Source of the DNA: Dipylidium caninum
Taxonomy: Eukaryota; Platyhelminthes; Cestoda; Cyclophyllidea; Dipylidiidae
DNA: 64,000 bases
Direction: 5' to 3'
NCBI GenBank assembly: GCA_017562135.1
Contig: QEYB01000062.1
Coordinates: forward strand, 806,001-870,000
The first letter of the stretch is position 1, and each line of letters starts with the position of its first letter. Below are positions 1 to 13,500 of the stretch, one piece after another. Below the pieces are notes generated by a model. That model did no database searches and was not told the DNA's origin. It saw nothing but the letters and a program-made list of their open reading frames with translations. The translations under genes were made by a program, and so were the position numbers.

Positions 1-23
1 ACTTGGTGACGCATTTTATGCAG

Positions 24-221
24 GGAAGCCCCCCCAATGCTCCCTCCCTCTCGGGCGTCCCCTCCTCCACCACTCCGTCGTCGGAATCGGTGACAGTCGC
101 GGCCGCGTCGGCAACACCAGAGGCGTTGGCGACTCCTCCGACAGCAGTCACGCCGGCGCCATCGCTGTCGACCAGCACGCATTCGGCGCTCCTCCGCCGG
201 CTCCCCGAAGTCAAATTATGA
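24..221 (+). CDS. 3'-terminal exon of an unidentified plus-strand gene (partial)
   Basis: I do not recognise this product. A splice-acceptor-like run (ttttatgcag) ends at base 23. It is followed in phase 0 by an open stretch of 65 codons ending in TGA at 219-221. The peptide is rich in Ser, Thr, Pro and Ala and ends with a short basic stretch, ALLRRLPEVKL. This composition fits a disordered C-terminal tail. The codons are GC-rich, while the sequence after the stop turns pyrimidine-rich and then AT-rich, as expected for a 3' untranslated region. The gene body would lie to the left of the window. It could also be a chance open frame in GC-rich DNA, since no domain supports it. Confidence 0.4.
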   Translation, partial: GSPPNAPSLSGVPSSTTPSSESVTVAAASATPEALATPPTAVTPAPSLSTSTHSALLRRLPEVKL

Positions 222-799
222 GAGCCTCGAACACCTCACCAAGCACAACCAACGAAGCGTTCGCTGTCTAATGCCTCCTCTCCCATAACCTCCTTATCTC
301 TTCCCCCATCTTAACACAAAAACGCACTTTTGCCCGTTGGTGAAGTGGTGCCGACAGTTCTCCCTCCTTCTCTCCTCCTCCTCTTCTTCTTCTTCTTCTT
401 CTCCCTTTCCTTCTTCTCCTGCCCTTCCACCGCCTTCCCACCTCAGCAACTCCGCCCCCCTTCCCCCACGCCATGCCTGTTCAGCGCACAAGGTGGACTC
501 ATCGTGAACGTCCCTCCATTTCATCGGTGTTTGTGCCCATGTTTACGAGTGCATGGAGACATTAAATAGGACAGTTAGAGTTTAGCTGCGAACGAAACTT
601 AAGTCCCTGAAGTCTAAATTATACTGCGCAGTTATTTTCATTTCTGTGACAACAATTTTTAACACTTACTGCGTGTTTATTCGGCATGTTCGCCTCCCCG
701 TCTTCAACGCTCAAAGCCTACATCCACGGGCACAAAATTAATTCAAGCCAAGTTGATTACGTTGGTCCCGAGTGTGTGGCGCTCGAGTAGCCATGGCTT
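222..799. other. No gene seen; possible 3' UTR of the upstream gene
   Basis: Non-coding by inspection. It holds a pyrimidine-rich triplet tract near 374-402 and becomes AT-rich after about 550. Nothing else is supported. Confidence 0.4.
374..402 (+). repeat. (CTC)/(TTC) triplet tract
   Basis: CTC units followed by uninterrupted TTC units. On the minus strand it reads as a Lys/Arg/Glu-rich frame that is only a repeat artefact. Confidence 0.8.
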
Positions 800-1810
800 C
801 TGTTGAAGTTCATTTACACCCGTGTATTTCATGCGAGTTGCAACAAGTAAGAAATGCGACAAAATCATATAGAAATTTATTGAAATGTTCGGTGAAAATG
901 CAATTTTCCGCTAGAGACATGCAGAAGGATAGTTTCGGAAAGTTTGAAACGGGCGTCTTTGACCTTTCTGATAAGCCAACTCCTGGCCGACCGTCTTTCA
1001 TCGTCGATGTTGTCAAGACCAGAAAAAATTCTCTTCCGACATATCGCAGAAAGGCCCAGCTCAGCTTCAACGAAGCACTTCGACCCTTATGTGGAAGAGA
1101 TAATTGGGGCTGGAAATATTCAACCCGGTGCCACATGAATGAACTCAGAAGAAGTTGGATGATCGAGTCTCTGCTTGACCACACAAATCGAGCCTTTCTT
1201 GAAGCGGGCGATAGTTGGGGACCAACAGTGGAACACCTAAGAGAAAATTGTAAGGAAAACGGGCTATTTTGTGAACCCACAAAACCTGGCCCTTCCACCT
1301 CGGAAGCACATTCGACTGAATTGGAGAAAGCGTTGCGTTGCGATGCCCGTGTGGAGGACGATTGAGGACCAGTGGCTTGTGAGCTTTTGAAATCAACCAG
1401 ACAGGCTCAATTCGGAAAGGTGTTGTCAGCAAGTGGACAAGTTAAAGACAGCAGCCCGAGAAAAGTGGCCGCAAAGTTTAAGCAGAAGGAAAGTCACCAG
1501 ACTGCCTCGTGACAATACCGAGTCACATGCAGATTTGGCGACTCGTCTTTGCAAATCGCAGAAGCAGCCTGGGCAATTGTGCCGCATCCACCGTATTCTC
1601 GGACTCAGCGCCCAACCTGCGATCACTTATGTTTGTTACGCACCAAAACTTTTTTTGAAGACAAAATTCAAGAATGAAGAAGCTGTCTAACAAACGCTGC
1701 TTCAATTGCTTCCATCAAAAGATGAAGCCTTTGCGAAAAGGGATGTACATAATTGTGCCCCCACGTCGGCAAGGGCCTCGTTAAAAATTAAAGGCAATTA
1801 TTTTGTTTAA
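800..1810 (+). pseudogene. Decayed mariner (Tc1/mariner superfamily) transposase
   Basis: Pieces of a mariner transposase can be read in order on the plus strand, but in all three frames and with stops. The helix-turn-helix part has KFETGVFDLSDKPTPGRPS (about 940-1000), the classic mariner motif with GRP. In another frame follows NPVPHE, a stop, then TQKKLDDRVSA (about 1122-1172), matching the family's W-V-P-H-E-L box. LEAGDSWG (about 1200-1220) retains the first catalytic Asp. RRKVTRLPRDNTESH (near 1482-1530) retains the second. AIVPHPPYSRTQRPTCDHL (about 1573-1630) covers the family's VPHPPYSPDLAPSDYHL block and retains the third. A C-terminal piece continues to about 1810. Terminal inverted repeats were not found by eye. 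The copy cannot encode an active enzyme; it is an old fossil insertion. Confidence 0.85.
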
Positions 1811-4800
1811 TAGTTCATTGACGTTACAAAAGTGTACTTTGTGTTATTCCATAAACGATCAAACTTTCCATGAGGATCTGGTAAATTGCCATCAGACGAA
1901 ACAGTTTCCATTGGCTACTTTTTACCCTGCCTCTCTCAGCAGTTCGAGTTCCTCCTCCACCACACACGCTTCTCTGGAGGTGCGGTGGGGCACTTGTGGC
2001 CAACGTCCAACCACATGGACGCTCTGGTGTCTGTCATCCAAAGGGACAAGGAAAAGTAACTCCCATGCATCTTAAAATGGTAATGTTTCGCAGACGACCA
2101 ACTTGCTGCTTCGTGTCTGGACATTCACACTCGCGGCTTGGCCAGTGGCCGCGCTGTCGCGTCGCAGAAGGACCCGTTCGAGGTGGCTGAGTGGACCTGG
2201 CCATCCGCGCCACAGGTCGTGCAGCTGCGTAGTGCCGCGTCCGGCGGTCAGGCCGGAGGACGCACTGCTCTGCCATTCCACAGTCCACTGTCAATGCTCT
2301 GCGCTCGAGGCCGCCTGCAGCCACATCTGTCCGACGTTTACGACTTCGTGGGCCATTAAACCGAGGACTGGTGCCTTGCACCGAATGTCGAGGCTGCTGT
2401 TCCTTGTGTCTCGTCCGACGCATGGCGGTCGACGGATGACAACTGACGGGGCTTCGTCACGGCGACGAGCTTGCCGGTTGCCGGCGCCTCGTGCGATCGC
2501 GAAAAGGTCGCGTGTGGCAATAAGACTGCTATTTTGGCTCCAACATTATCTGCGCCTAACGAAGGCGCGATAAAAAAAACACTGAATTCCCGTAAGGCCA
2601 AATCGACGACTTTGCAAGGAGAGCGAATTTGCTCCATTTGGTTCGGCGTTTGAAGGCCAATGGCCAGACTTGTTTTAGAGTCGCCTCCGAAGAACATTTT
2701 TAAATCCACTTATGTGCCCATTTCGAACAACTGTCGTGCGCGGTGTGGTCACAATCTGCAAAAATGGGATACTGTATGGGAACGGCGGTTTGTTTAACAG
2801 GAAATGATAGGCGACGCATGCAAAAGAGACCAAATTTTAATGCCAAATTTATCAAATAAATAGCAAATCCTCACTTAAATCCCTTAGACGGCGTGAAATA
2901 TTTGGCGATGGAGGCCAGTTCCACGAGATTGCATTCAGCTCGCTCTCCATCCTCCACTTCGCGGTTCGCCACATCCTCGGAGCGGAAGCGAAACAGCTTT
3001 GTGTGCCCAATTTGCCATTTTTCGGTACTGGGGAGGAGAGCCAAAGTCACCCATTACACTTTTGCGCGGAGGTATAAACAAGGGCAGGTGAGGGCTGCAC
3101 CGGCAGAGGTCTTCGGCCGGCGGTCACACCGCCTAACGATTGCCCTTTTATTGCCCCGCCTTGTGGGAAATGGGTCACATTGTTTCCTGTTTGTGTACGC
3201 TTGGATCCGGTGCGTTAAAGTGGACGACTTGAGGCAGAGGAAGTAGAGCAACTGCAGAATTGCCCAGCCGACGGGCGAGCAGGCCGGTGGTGCAGAAAGC
3301 CACCGTCCGTCCCGGCTGCGGTTTATCCTTACGCTGTGGCGTATTTAGACATTTGGCTGATGACAAACAGCACCGACAGCCCGTCGATTTGCCAGCCTAT
3401 TCAAACCGTTCTCCTCCTCTTTTCATGAGGCCAAAACGGAACTCAAAATGATCGTTCTCTTGTCGGTCAAACACCTTTGCCGACTGGTTCGTCTCAGTCG
3501 GTGTTCTGAGGCGAAGTGGCGAGCTCAACTCAAGCTCGCCTCTGTAAGCCACTGGGCGAATTAGTTCAAAAGCACCCTAGAATGGAAGCCCCAAATGCCC
3601 AAAGTTGGAAGCTCCCCGAGCGAAGGTGCTATCCACCTCCAGCCTGTCGGGAACTTTTATTCCCCTTCCCATAATACAAGAAAGTTTTGGGGTTTTTGAA
3701 AAATTTCTTACTGCCGTATAATAAGTCTTCGAGGTCCGTCTTGCGAGAAGACGTCAGTCTCAGCCTGTGCAGTCCAGCGAGAGGGAGGGAGGAAGAAGGG
3801 AGAAGGGAGGAGGGCACCAGTCGCATAGGTCGACTTAACAACGACTGCCGCAAGGCAACCGAGGCTCTCATTTTTACCTAGTCGCTGCTAAATGGCGTGC
3901 CTTCATGGAATTTGTACACGGCGGGATGGACAACTCAGGAAACCAAGCATTGAATGACATGGTGAAGTATTAAAAATAGTTACTTGATGGATGGCAGAGG
4001 GGGAGAGGAGGAAACTTTCACCGTTAACTGCTAGGTGGTGGCAATACCTCGAAAGCTGAAACAAACAAAGTGGCCAACAACTCACCCTTCTCACCAATGC
4101 TCCACGAGGGATGAGGATGCTGCGAGAAGAAAGGAGATAAAAACAAATTTATACTCGTACACCTACAACAAAAACCGACGAAAACGCCTGATTAACCGGT
4201 CCGGTGAGGGTTCATCTGTGGCTGCACCAATTTGACCAGGTCCCAGGGCTTCGGGATCAGCCGGGACCTGTGATTCAACTGAGATTCTAACGACTTGGTA
4301 CCGGTTGGCGACACGGGAAAAGGAGAGGAGAGGGGGGGCTTGGGGCCCGACCTGGTAGAGGGTAACCCATCAGCCCTGGTGACCACCACCTCAGTCACTA
4401 GGGTCTGCTTCTGTTAGCCCCACACCTGCTGCACTCCGTTCCGCCTTTGCCTTCTCCGTCTCTCGATGCTTAAAAGCCGACTTAACTGCGGTGAAGACTC
4501 GTATATGCCTTTCCTGTCCAACTTACCGTTGAGGCCACGTGACATAATCTTAAAGCTGCACTACGCAACAATTTACTTCTCGAGGGTCTCTCTGACGTCT
4601 GCCCTTCAGAACTCCTGGCCACTCTACTTCCTCACCGTCATGGTTTGGTCCCAAAGCAAACTTACGAAAGCACATCCGACTGTGGAAGGTGCGGAGCGAT
4701 GGCTCAGGCACACTCGCTTCGCCAAATTTGTGAATGTCGAAAGTCCCTCAAAGTCAAATTATGCGGCGTGTGACCGGTTTCCTCCCCTCACTTCGTGGTG

Positions 4801-7800
4801 ATGGTATGTCGGTTGAACGCTTTCCCATAGTGGGCTCAACTCCCTCATTCATCAAAGTTTGGATGGGTGGGGAAAAACACATTGGAACCCAGTGGATGAC
4901 TGCCTTCCCTCCGCTTTAACAACGGTCTAACGAATGCGAGAGAATTTGTGTTCAAGCAAAGCTCACTTCCTTCGTATCGAGAGTCGGGAGACGTCGACAC
5001 GGTGCTGTTCCCACCCTCATTCGACAGCACTGCGGCTGCCTGCCGTCCCACTGTGGCCCACGACTCGGACGGAAATTGCGGTTGTCGAGCGTACGAACGG
5101 GTAGAAGTCCTCTCAGCGGCTAGATCGGGAGTGTCAGGGGCATCAGAGGAAGCCGCGGTCGGGTTGTCGGCGTCTTTTGTCGTCACGCTGTGCCATTCGT
5201 GAGAAATTTGGCGGGCCGACCTTGTTCCACCGTTACGTCAGATGTTGCACAACCGGAAGCTATTTCCAGTAGCCTCTTTTAGCTGCCACTGCTCCCAGCA
5301 GTAGGGCAGCTTTAAAACGTGAGCAGCGGGCATGGAGTTGATACGAGAGCAACCGAGGCAGGCGTTTGTCACGCTTCGAGCGAGGCTGTTTGAGGTCGCT
5401 GAATGGACAGTAAACACGGGGTCCCGCAGGATTCGTCACGCGTCTTTGCTCTATTATCCCCGTAATAGGCGGCCATTGACAGCTCCCCGTTGGCCTGCTC
5501 TGGTCGCAATAAACCTTCTGCTCACGTCGCAATTCCACAAATACGCTCAAACAAGCTCACGGACGTGTTATCATTCCTTTTCAACTCCTCGAATTAGATC
5601 CAATACCGCGCAACTCACTCAAGCTCCTTAGAGAGGGATCTACTGATTTCTTAGGCAAAGGTTCTTCATTCGATGAAGTGGAACCCTGTGAGTCACTGGA
5701 AAAATGTCTCAGTTGTGTTCGACTCACTCCTCTTCTGGACGACGACATCGTCCACTCGCTCCGTGACGAAAGCTCGTCGGTCCAAAGGGGGAGGCGATGA
5801 CTCCATGCAGCTCTGTGGGGCAATTAGAAAAAATGAGGCAGGGGAACAGGGGAAAATACTTCCCAATTGGCCTATTTTTCTCATGAAAAATGCAGCTACA
5901 TCTCGAGTACTGTCCGAGAAAGGTGGGCGTTGTGAGTGGAGACCTGTTCGTTCGCAGTGCATGACATGCCGCGGCCCAATGGAATTCTCGCCCCGTTGAC
6001 GCGCTCAAATAACGCTTGCAGTTGCCTTTCGCCTCACTGGTCCGGTCCCCGGGGAACAACGACGACTCCGACAGCGTTGAGGCGGCATTCCGCTCTTTGA
6101 CTCCCTGGTCCAGACTGACTGGAGCGTTAAACGAAGTCGCCTGATGCGGAGACACGATGACCGAGTCGGTGGAACCTACCCGTCTGGAGTTTCGTTTCCC
6201 TCGTGGGGCCCACAGCCTTCGTCCCTTCAGTAGCACCTTCGTGGAGGCGAATCGTCAAGTGTGTCACATGCAGAAGTTGTTTTGCTATCCGCTGGAGTGG
6301 CAATACTCCCACAGGAAAGACTTCAAGTCCAATCAACTTGTCAATCCCTAAATTTGTCATAGTCACTGCTATTTTTTGCTGGCATTTAGCTGAGTGCGCA
6401 CAGTTTCCCCAGATCGGTAGACCTCCGTGAGGCTGTTTAAGTCTTTTCCAGTGTGTACGACACCATAATAAAACCAATTGCTTCAATCTCTTTGCAATTG
6501 CACTGCCAACTCGGTCCTTCGTGATGTTCGGCAGAGCATGGTAAACGGACTGGCAGAGGCATCGGCTTGGAGGCGACCAAATGGGTTAGTGAAGAGTCTG
6601 TCAGGCAGTAGAAACGACAACGACACGTTGACGTTTTGTCAGCGATTACGTTGGTTAAACTTTTTCCCGTGGTAAGATGCGCTCTGGCGGAACTTCGCAC
6701 TGATGACTGCGTCGGGCAGTTGCCTTAGTGAGCAGTCCGCTTTCTGTGATCTGCTTGGGTTAATTTCGTTGTGTCAAACCTCATGGCGGCTCCAATGATC
6801 GGTGGCGCGAAGTGAAGACGCACCAGACCAACGTGCTCGACCCATCGGTCTGAGGCGCAAACTGGTGGTCACAGCAGCAGGAATGCCCAATTGGGTGGTG
6901 TTGAGCGCTGACCATCTCAACGCTTGGCAAGGCTGTCGGCAGGGGTAAAGCCACACAGAAGCATGCGAAAACGCTGGCTTATTTATGTTATTTAGGCTCG
7001 GGGACAGTTCGGTGCCAGCAACGACAAGTTTTCTGTGTGGCTTCTGAAGACTGTGTCATCAGCCATCTCGACTGAATGAGGGAGCTCCAACTGGCGCTAG
7101 CTGACTGGCGGGTGGAGGCCGTGAACGCCGAACAGGCGTTCGGATAACTGCAGGAACATCGTGTTAACCGGGCACGGAATAAAACGCGTTCGATGGTAGA
7201 AGCGCCACAGAAAAGTTACGTGGCTTATGCTAAGGTCATGGTCAAAATGGAGGAAACGGCGGCCCTGGACTGCCACTGCATTGGCCTACCGACGAAGTTG
7301 ACAAATCTCACGACAAGTTGTCAAGTCAGGTGTTAATGCGAGGATAGGCTCTGTAGCAGAGACTCAGTCGTCCTCGACCTGGTGGTCGCGAGAGAATCCT
7401 GCCGCATATGCGGCAGAAAGGGCACTTGGCATGGCCCCTGGAAGGGTTTAGCGTCGGAGGAAAGCTGGAGACGCTGTCATTTGAGGACCTGACGCCCCTT
7501 CGCGGTGAAGCCGCCTCTAACCACCTCGTCTCCTCCGCGTAACTTCACTCCCATCGAGCGGAGTGTGGAGGAATCTCGGTGCCATCTCCTGGCTGTTAAA
7601 TCCACCCTCCGTGCCATTGGGTAGATTGGCATCGGGGAAGGCAAAATCCGGGCAGGTAATTGTTTACTTCGGTAAGGACGACGGGTGAGGTGAAATTTAA
7701 CAGGCAAAACACGTTCATCGTTTAGCTGTGCGTTTGCCACGGTTAACCTGAAAAGGTCAGCTGTACTCATAGGCGGTTTCATAGACAATCGGTTGGGTGG

Positions 7801-10540
7801 ATGGAGAGACCAGAGTCTCCAAGAGGTAGGAAAACAAAGAGCTGTTGTGAGGAGACGCTCGTAAGTATTCAGCTGGAAGAGCAACTGCCTCCGGGCGGCG
7901 CCACGGACTCCTCCCTGCCCGATGCTACGCCTCGCACGGACGCACCATTCCTCCTGTGGCGCATCTCGGAGTTGGTTCTCCTCACCGGGTCCCGAGCACC
8001 TTGCTGCTCTTCGTTCTGTGTACTCCCCATCTGCCGCCTCCCTGTAGCGTTATCTGCGTTCTTCCCCTGAAGGCGTCCAAAAAGTCACCCAAAGTGGTCA
8101 CGTAAGCGGGACTGGTGTTGGGAGTTGGAAGGCTGGGGGTAGGGCCGAAGGAAGCGGTAAAGCACGCGATAGCTTGCAGAATCAGCATAAATAGAGCCCG
8201 TCTATCACGAAATTTTATGTCGTGTAAGTGTGTTTAATTTAAATGGACACACACACACACACGCCTCTGCCTTCCTCGCCTGTGGCCACCGCGAGGCCTT
8301 TGGATGGCGGCCTTAGCAAGCTGGTCTTTTCTCATACTCCCATCGGAGGTTTGCTCAACTCCCGCAGCTCCTTGCGACCCGATGTCAGATTCGCTACTCG
8401 TCAAAAGAATTAGCGAAGCCAGTCGCGTACCTTTAAGCTCCTTTGAACTCCTTGAAGGGTTTACTTTGTAGAGAGAAGCCGCCAGTGAGTGATTTTACCA
8501 AATCTGTGGTGATGTACTGGAAACCTCCTCTCTTCCTCGAACGGACGGACGCTGCACCAACAAATACTCGTCTCTCTACTCTAAACTGTGTCGTTGCGCC
8601 GACCGGGCAACCGACCGTTGAACCAGAGCCACCATTAAGTAAGCCTGAAGGTTAGTCCTCCGCACCAAGGCACAACTCTCCCACGTATTAGGTGACATCA
8701 GCTCTAGCGGCTCGAGCTAAAAATTTGAAACACTCGACGGCAGCGGACAGATTTTTTGGATGTCATGTGGAGATTTAGTGGAGAGCGGATGAGAAGTTTG
8801 AATGATGTGAATTCTCCTCAAAGAAGAATACGTTCGCGCTAATGACCCTGTTATTTCCTCCATCACCTCGCTAATGCAGCGAAATCGTGTTGCGCCTACT
8901 CTAGCCATTTTTGGATTATACTCAATCATGGGAAGCGGCCTCCGGGCGGTGTTACTCACCCGAACACCCATTTTCCCCATGAAGAAGGGCATCAAACTCG
9001 CGACTCGCACCCAGCCTGCTCGGGTTGTAGACAATTGCACATCGTGGATTTTCTCGATGGAGCAGAATAAGTCTTCCACGCTGCCTGCATTACAGATCGG
9101 GATTCCGGCGATGTCCCGTTCTGCTCAGAAGAGATCACTGAGCTGGAATTTAGGATCTTCCTAATGCTTGTCTGTCCTAAACTCACGCTGCGAAAATCAA
9201 CACGCTATGTCAGGTCGAAGGAGATGAGAGTGTAAAACGCGCATGCATCCTAATATATTAGGGCAAAACAATTGTCTAGCGGCTCTCTGAAAAGTCTATT
9301 TACATGTACTGATTTTTCACGTCCACATGCTTCTCAGAGTTGACACAGAGTGCAACACAAGAGGTGACTTTGAGGGATGAATGCTTTTGAAAGCGCTTGC
9401 ACCCGAAACATCACCGTAAAAAGGCACTGAGGCAGGGTGGGTCGGCGCTCACTGGATGGCCTTAAGTGCGGCCCCAGTGTCGAATGTTCCCACCCAGGGC
9501 ATTCTGGTCATCAGCACTTGTTCTCGGTTCATTCGGAATTCCCAAAATAGGCGACTGCTTAACTAACATCTGTCTGGCGTGGAAAAAACAAGAATTTGAC
9601 AGTTTCAATGCCCCGAGAAGTCGGTGTAAATTTTGTAGGCAACTATTATATGGTGTGGATGGGGGCGGTGAACACAGCCTAAGATTGCCCGCGTTCGCTG
9701 TGCACGCGGTAATGCATTGTGGCATCTCGATCTTCTCCATGACGTCCACGAAGAATATCAGTGGATGGAAACCAAACTGTGATGATTTTCGAGGTCGTTG
9801 GGGATTAGGTTCCACCTTCTTCATCTTCACCGCTCTGCTGACGTATTAATAACTTTTATTCCTGAACAAGCTTTTCTAACAAAGAACCCGTTAGCCGTCA
9901 TACGTGAACACGTAGCCATAAATGGCATGTACAAAAATCTAAGCATATTTTGATTTAGTCACGTTATGGCTGGGGAAACGGTCCATGTCGATCGTCAGTA
10001 TGCCGAAATTAAGGGCAAGGATCTTCAACGCGCTCAATCGACTAGATTCCTTTAAGTTGTTCGTAGTTCTCCATACAGACTCCTTTCACACAAACACACT
10101 ACACATCAGACTGCTATTGAGTTAGACACCAGTTGCAATTTCAACGTCAGTCGCCAAAATGATCAACGCCTGCAAATCGGATAGTCCCCTTAAAACTCAC
10201 CTTACTAAATATCTGACGCTCGATCCGTCATCTCTGAGGCGTCAGTAAAAAGCTATTTCGGTGGGGAAAATTCTAAAATAAGTCACACAAAGGCGATGAT
10301 TTTTTCCATTTAAGTTGTCTACTTACATGTTTAAGTAGAATGTGATGCAGTCACCCGCATGTATGGGAGGCAGTGATGAGATCCCTAGGTTGGCTCTAAT
10401 TTTTGCCAGTTTGGCGAAAAACACCAAAAAATCACTGGTTGAAAGAGAGAAGCGTAAGTTAACCAAGCCGGAATAAGTGTATTTGGAAAAACAAAATGTT
10501 AAGAGGAAATACTTCAACAATAAGCTAAAAAAACAAAACG
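1811..10540. other. Intergenic; no supportable gene
   Basis: Open frames here are short, overlap on both strands and show no domain I recognise. The stretch 8.7-9.85 kb has frames of about 120 codons on both strands with protein-like composition and may be an old mobile-element relic, but I cannot name a family. A CCHC-like fragment at about 7,397-7,430 is noted under findings. GC content falls after about 9.8 kb. Confidence 0.5.
8247..8262. repeat. (AC)n microsatellite
   Basis: Eight uninterrupted AC units directly after an AT-rich run. Confidence 0.85.
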
Positions 10541-13500
10541 TCATAGATCTGAGAATGATGAAAGCATTTCTAGCAGCCTCCGGCAGCAATCATCGAGATC
10601 CTCGTCTCGACTCACGTCTACAGGTCCCAGTAATATAAGTAGAACATTTTCCGTCTTGAAGATGGACTGGAGCTCGTTGGGAATCTGAAGCCAAGAGCCG
10701 ACCCAACGTTATTTTAATATTCGCAACATAAAAATAAGGGAACAAAAATATAGAATCGAAGTAGTAATTACTTCTTCTGCCCACCTTCGTTGTTTGAAGT
10801 CGCGACCATCTCTTTTTCACCCAGAGATCGTCATAAGCATTGCCACCTCGCCCTCGTCTGTAGGCGGCTTTCACGATGGAGAGCTTCTGCAACAGTGAGG
10901 CGGGCGGAAGTCCTCCAGAATCCACATCCCGCGGCTGAACGCAGTACAACTCTCCAAGAACTGGGCCTATATTCGGCACACACACTCCAATTTGAGTTAG
11001 GCAGGAGACTCCCATTTCGGTCGGCTCGGCACCCTCGCCCACCTGTCCCGAGAGGAGACATTTAAGCCGGTCAACCACCTCGAGGCTCCCTCCGCACGGA
11101 AATGCCTTCTCCCAAAGACTCTTCTCCTTCAAGATCTAAAATCATTTGAAGTGTCACGCAGTTGGCAACCAACGAATCACCTCACCCATGTAGTGTGGAA
11201 TGATTCCAACTTCAAGTGCAGTGCCAACTATGCGGACATCTCTCCCCCTAAACAATTCTTAAACCAAATCAGCAAGTTACATTCGAGAAAGGGGACAAAA
11301 AATATTGCACTTGAAAATGGAATGTCTTTTCCAAAACATTCGCATCGCTTCCACACAAGTTCCCTAAAAACATCACCCACCCCATCGCGTCCCCGGATTA
11401 CAGATAGCCACCAAGGGGAAAGGCCACACCACATCAGTCATTGCCTGCCTTTTCACTAAACCAGCCCAATAAGGTCCACTATGTGACACTAACACCGCAC
11501 GGGAATGCTGACAGCTCGAATTCCAAAAACTTCCTGAGTTTCACTTTACCTTGTCTTAATCGTTTCATCGACGGAAGTGGCCAAATGAGGCCTCAATTTC
11601 CGGATTCCAGCACCCGTAATGAAATGCACCAGTGCTTCCTAACACAGCTCAAGCAACTTCACTTTTCTCTGTATTTGATGTCATCAACAGGCAATGATGG
11701 AAGCAAAAACAAAAAAATTCCCTAGAGAACTTTTAAAGTCTCCTCATTTAAGCGTTCATTTGCCCAAACCCAAATGTACGCACCGCACCACATGAACTTC
11801 AATTCACCCATTTACACATATACCGAATCCACAAACGCGGAGAAGCCTCGGCAGACAAGCAGCAAGTGCCTCACACGAGAAGTAACTCCTCGCCACTCCT
11901 TCACGTCACCAGCTTTCGGGGCGAATGGCAGATTCGATTGCAGCTCCTATCCTTTTGCAGACCGTACAATAAAAATGTAATCTTCCTCGTCTCTACACAC
12001 AGACAAACTACTTGCATGCTCTTTCGTGCAAACCGCCATTTTGCCATCCCACAGGCTGACGTCAAATCGGTTTAGCATACGCACCACTGTTGCCACATAT
12101 TTCCCAAACATAGCTACAAAGGAGCCATTTACATGTGCCAGTTGGCCTTCGCCCATCTAAAATACTCCAGAGGTTGCAGTCTACACATGAAAAATTCGAC
12201 AACAACGAGATAGAACTCACCTGATCAACACATACTCCGTTTGCAAGAGCGTTTGCCGTAAAATAGTCCCTATGAGTTTCCACCAACTTCTCGATAACAT
12301 CCACCCAAAGGGTCAGCATCGCGGCCCTCAAATCATTCTCCTCGCAGAAGACAATTGAAGCCGTGATGAATAGTGAGAGAAAACGCCACCTTTAAGAATG
12401 CACAACGTGATTAGATTGACCACTGCTTCCTATGGCGTTTAACTCATCACCTCTCCACCTCGTCCACTTCGTGCGCAAATCGCAAGTGTTCAACACATGA
12501 ATCTCACCTATTGAAGAGATCTCTACGGTACCCATTGGCAGCAGGCCAGAGTAAAAGTGAATAGCCGTCAGAAGGTTGTGAATTCTTGCATCCAGCCTCG
12601 GCCAACCACTCGAGGATAATGATGGACACTACTTCGGATGCCAAACAAGTCGCCACCACTTCTGCCCCAGCACTCAACAGCACTTTAGCAACTAAACGGA
12701 AAGCTTCCGTGTCTAATGGTTTTGAAACATTTACAACCATCAACGAGGCACGTGAAAGGTCGTAGTTCACGAAACCCTGACACATTCGTGCCAGTCGCTC
12801 AAAATGTGCGTTTTCCGTAGTCATGTTGGTGAGCGGTGCTGTCGGCAGGCTTAAGGTGCTCCCACTTAGGCTTGATGGATCACAATAGATCGAAGTCAGA
12901 TTACCAAGAGACCTGTTCACGTTAGCATTCATATAACCCCGAGGTCGATCCTCCATGTGAAGATAGCGATTTCGCTTCCGAACTAGCCTTCGTCCCCGTG
13001 GGCGGCGTCGAATTGTACTGCGACAGCCTAAGACCCTCCTGCTGATTCATCGGTAATCCACTTGCAGTCTAAAATGTAAAAAGGATTATGCGAATAACTT
13101 CCAAACTGATTGTAAAAAATACTAAAATCAGACCTTGAGATTTATGGCTACCAATACACCTGTCCTTCAATGCATTAAACGATGCTCCAAACCTACATCC
13201 ATCATCTAAAATCCCTTTTTTTAACGAAGTGGGTACCTTTTCATATAAACTCGACGATTCGACGGTCACATTTCCAGTGCCCTCCATCCCACCTGTGGGT
13301 TGTAAAGATGAAATTCGGGGAAAGGCGATAGGTACAAAAAGCATAGCGCCAATATCCTCACGCACGGGAAGCTGATTTCTTTTATAGAAGTCGATCAACT
13401 CCACCACATTATCACGTTCCACTGATCCCAGGACGTACTTCTGAGTCGCATAATCGTAAGGAATGTCAATATCAAAGCACTGACCATTCCACTTCACATA

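Noticed and set aside
2034..2573. Overlapping frames of 129 and 156 codons on opposite strands
   Set aside because: Arg/Cys/Ser-rich composition is what GC-rich non-coding DNA produces; no domain or splice sites.
4190..4480. A stretch that looks like a dispersed repeat
   Set aside because: The impression rests on style only; there is no second copy in the window and no named family.
8717..9849. Frames of about 120 codons on both strands with protein-like composition
   Set aside because: They overlap each other, have no recognisable domain, no splice structure and no clear start. Possibly an old repeat, but no family can be named.
12504..12956. Gene start at the ATG at 12,956
   Set aside because: The other frame upstream continues a sensible exon from a good acceptor at 13,069, and the two frames join if one G of a G4 run is an error; the SH2 exon lies further upstream.
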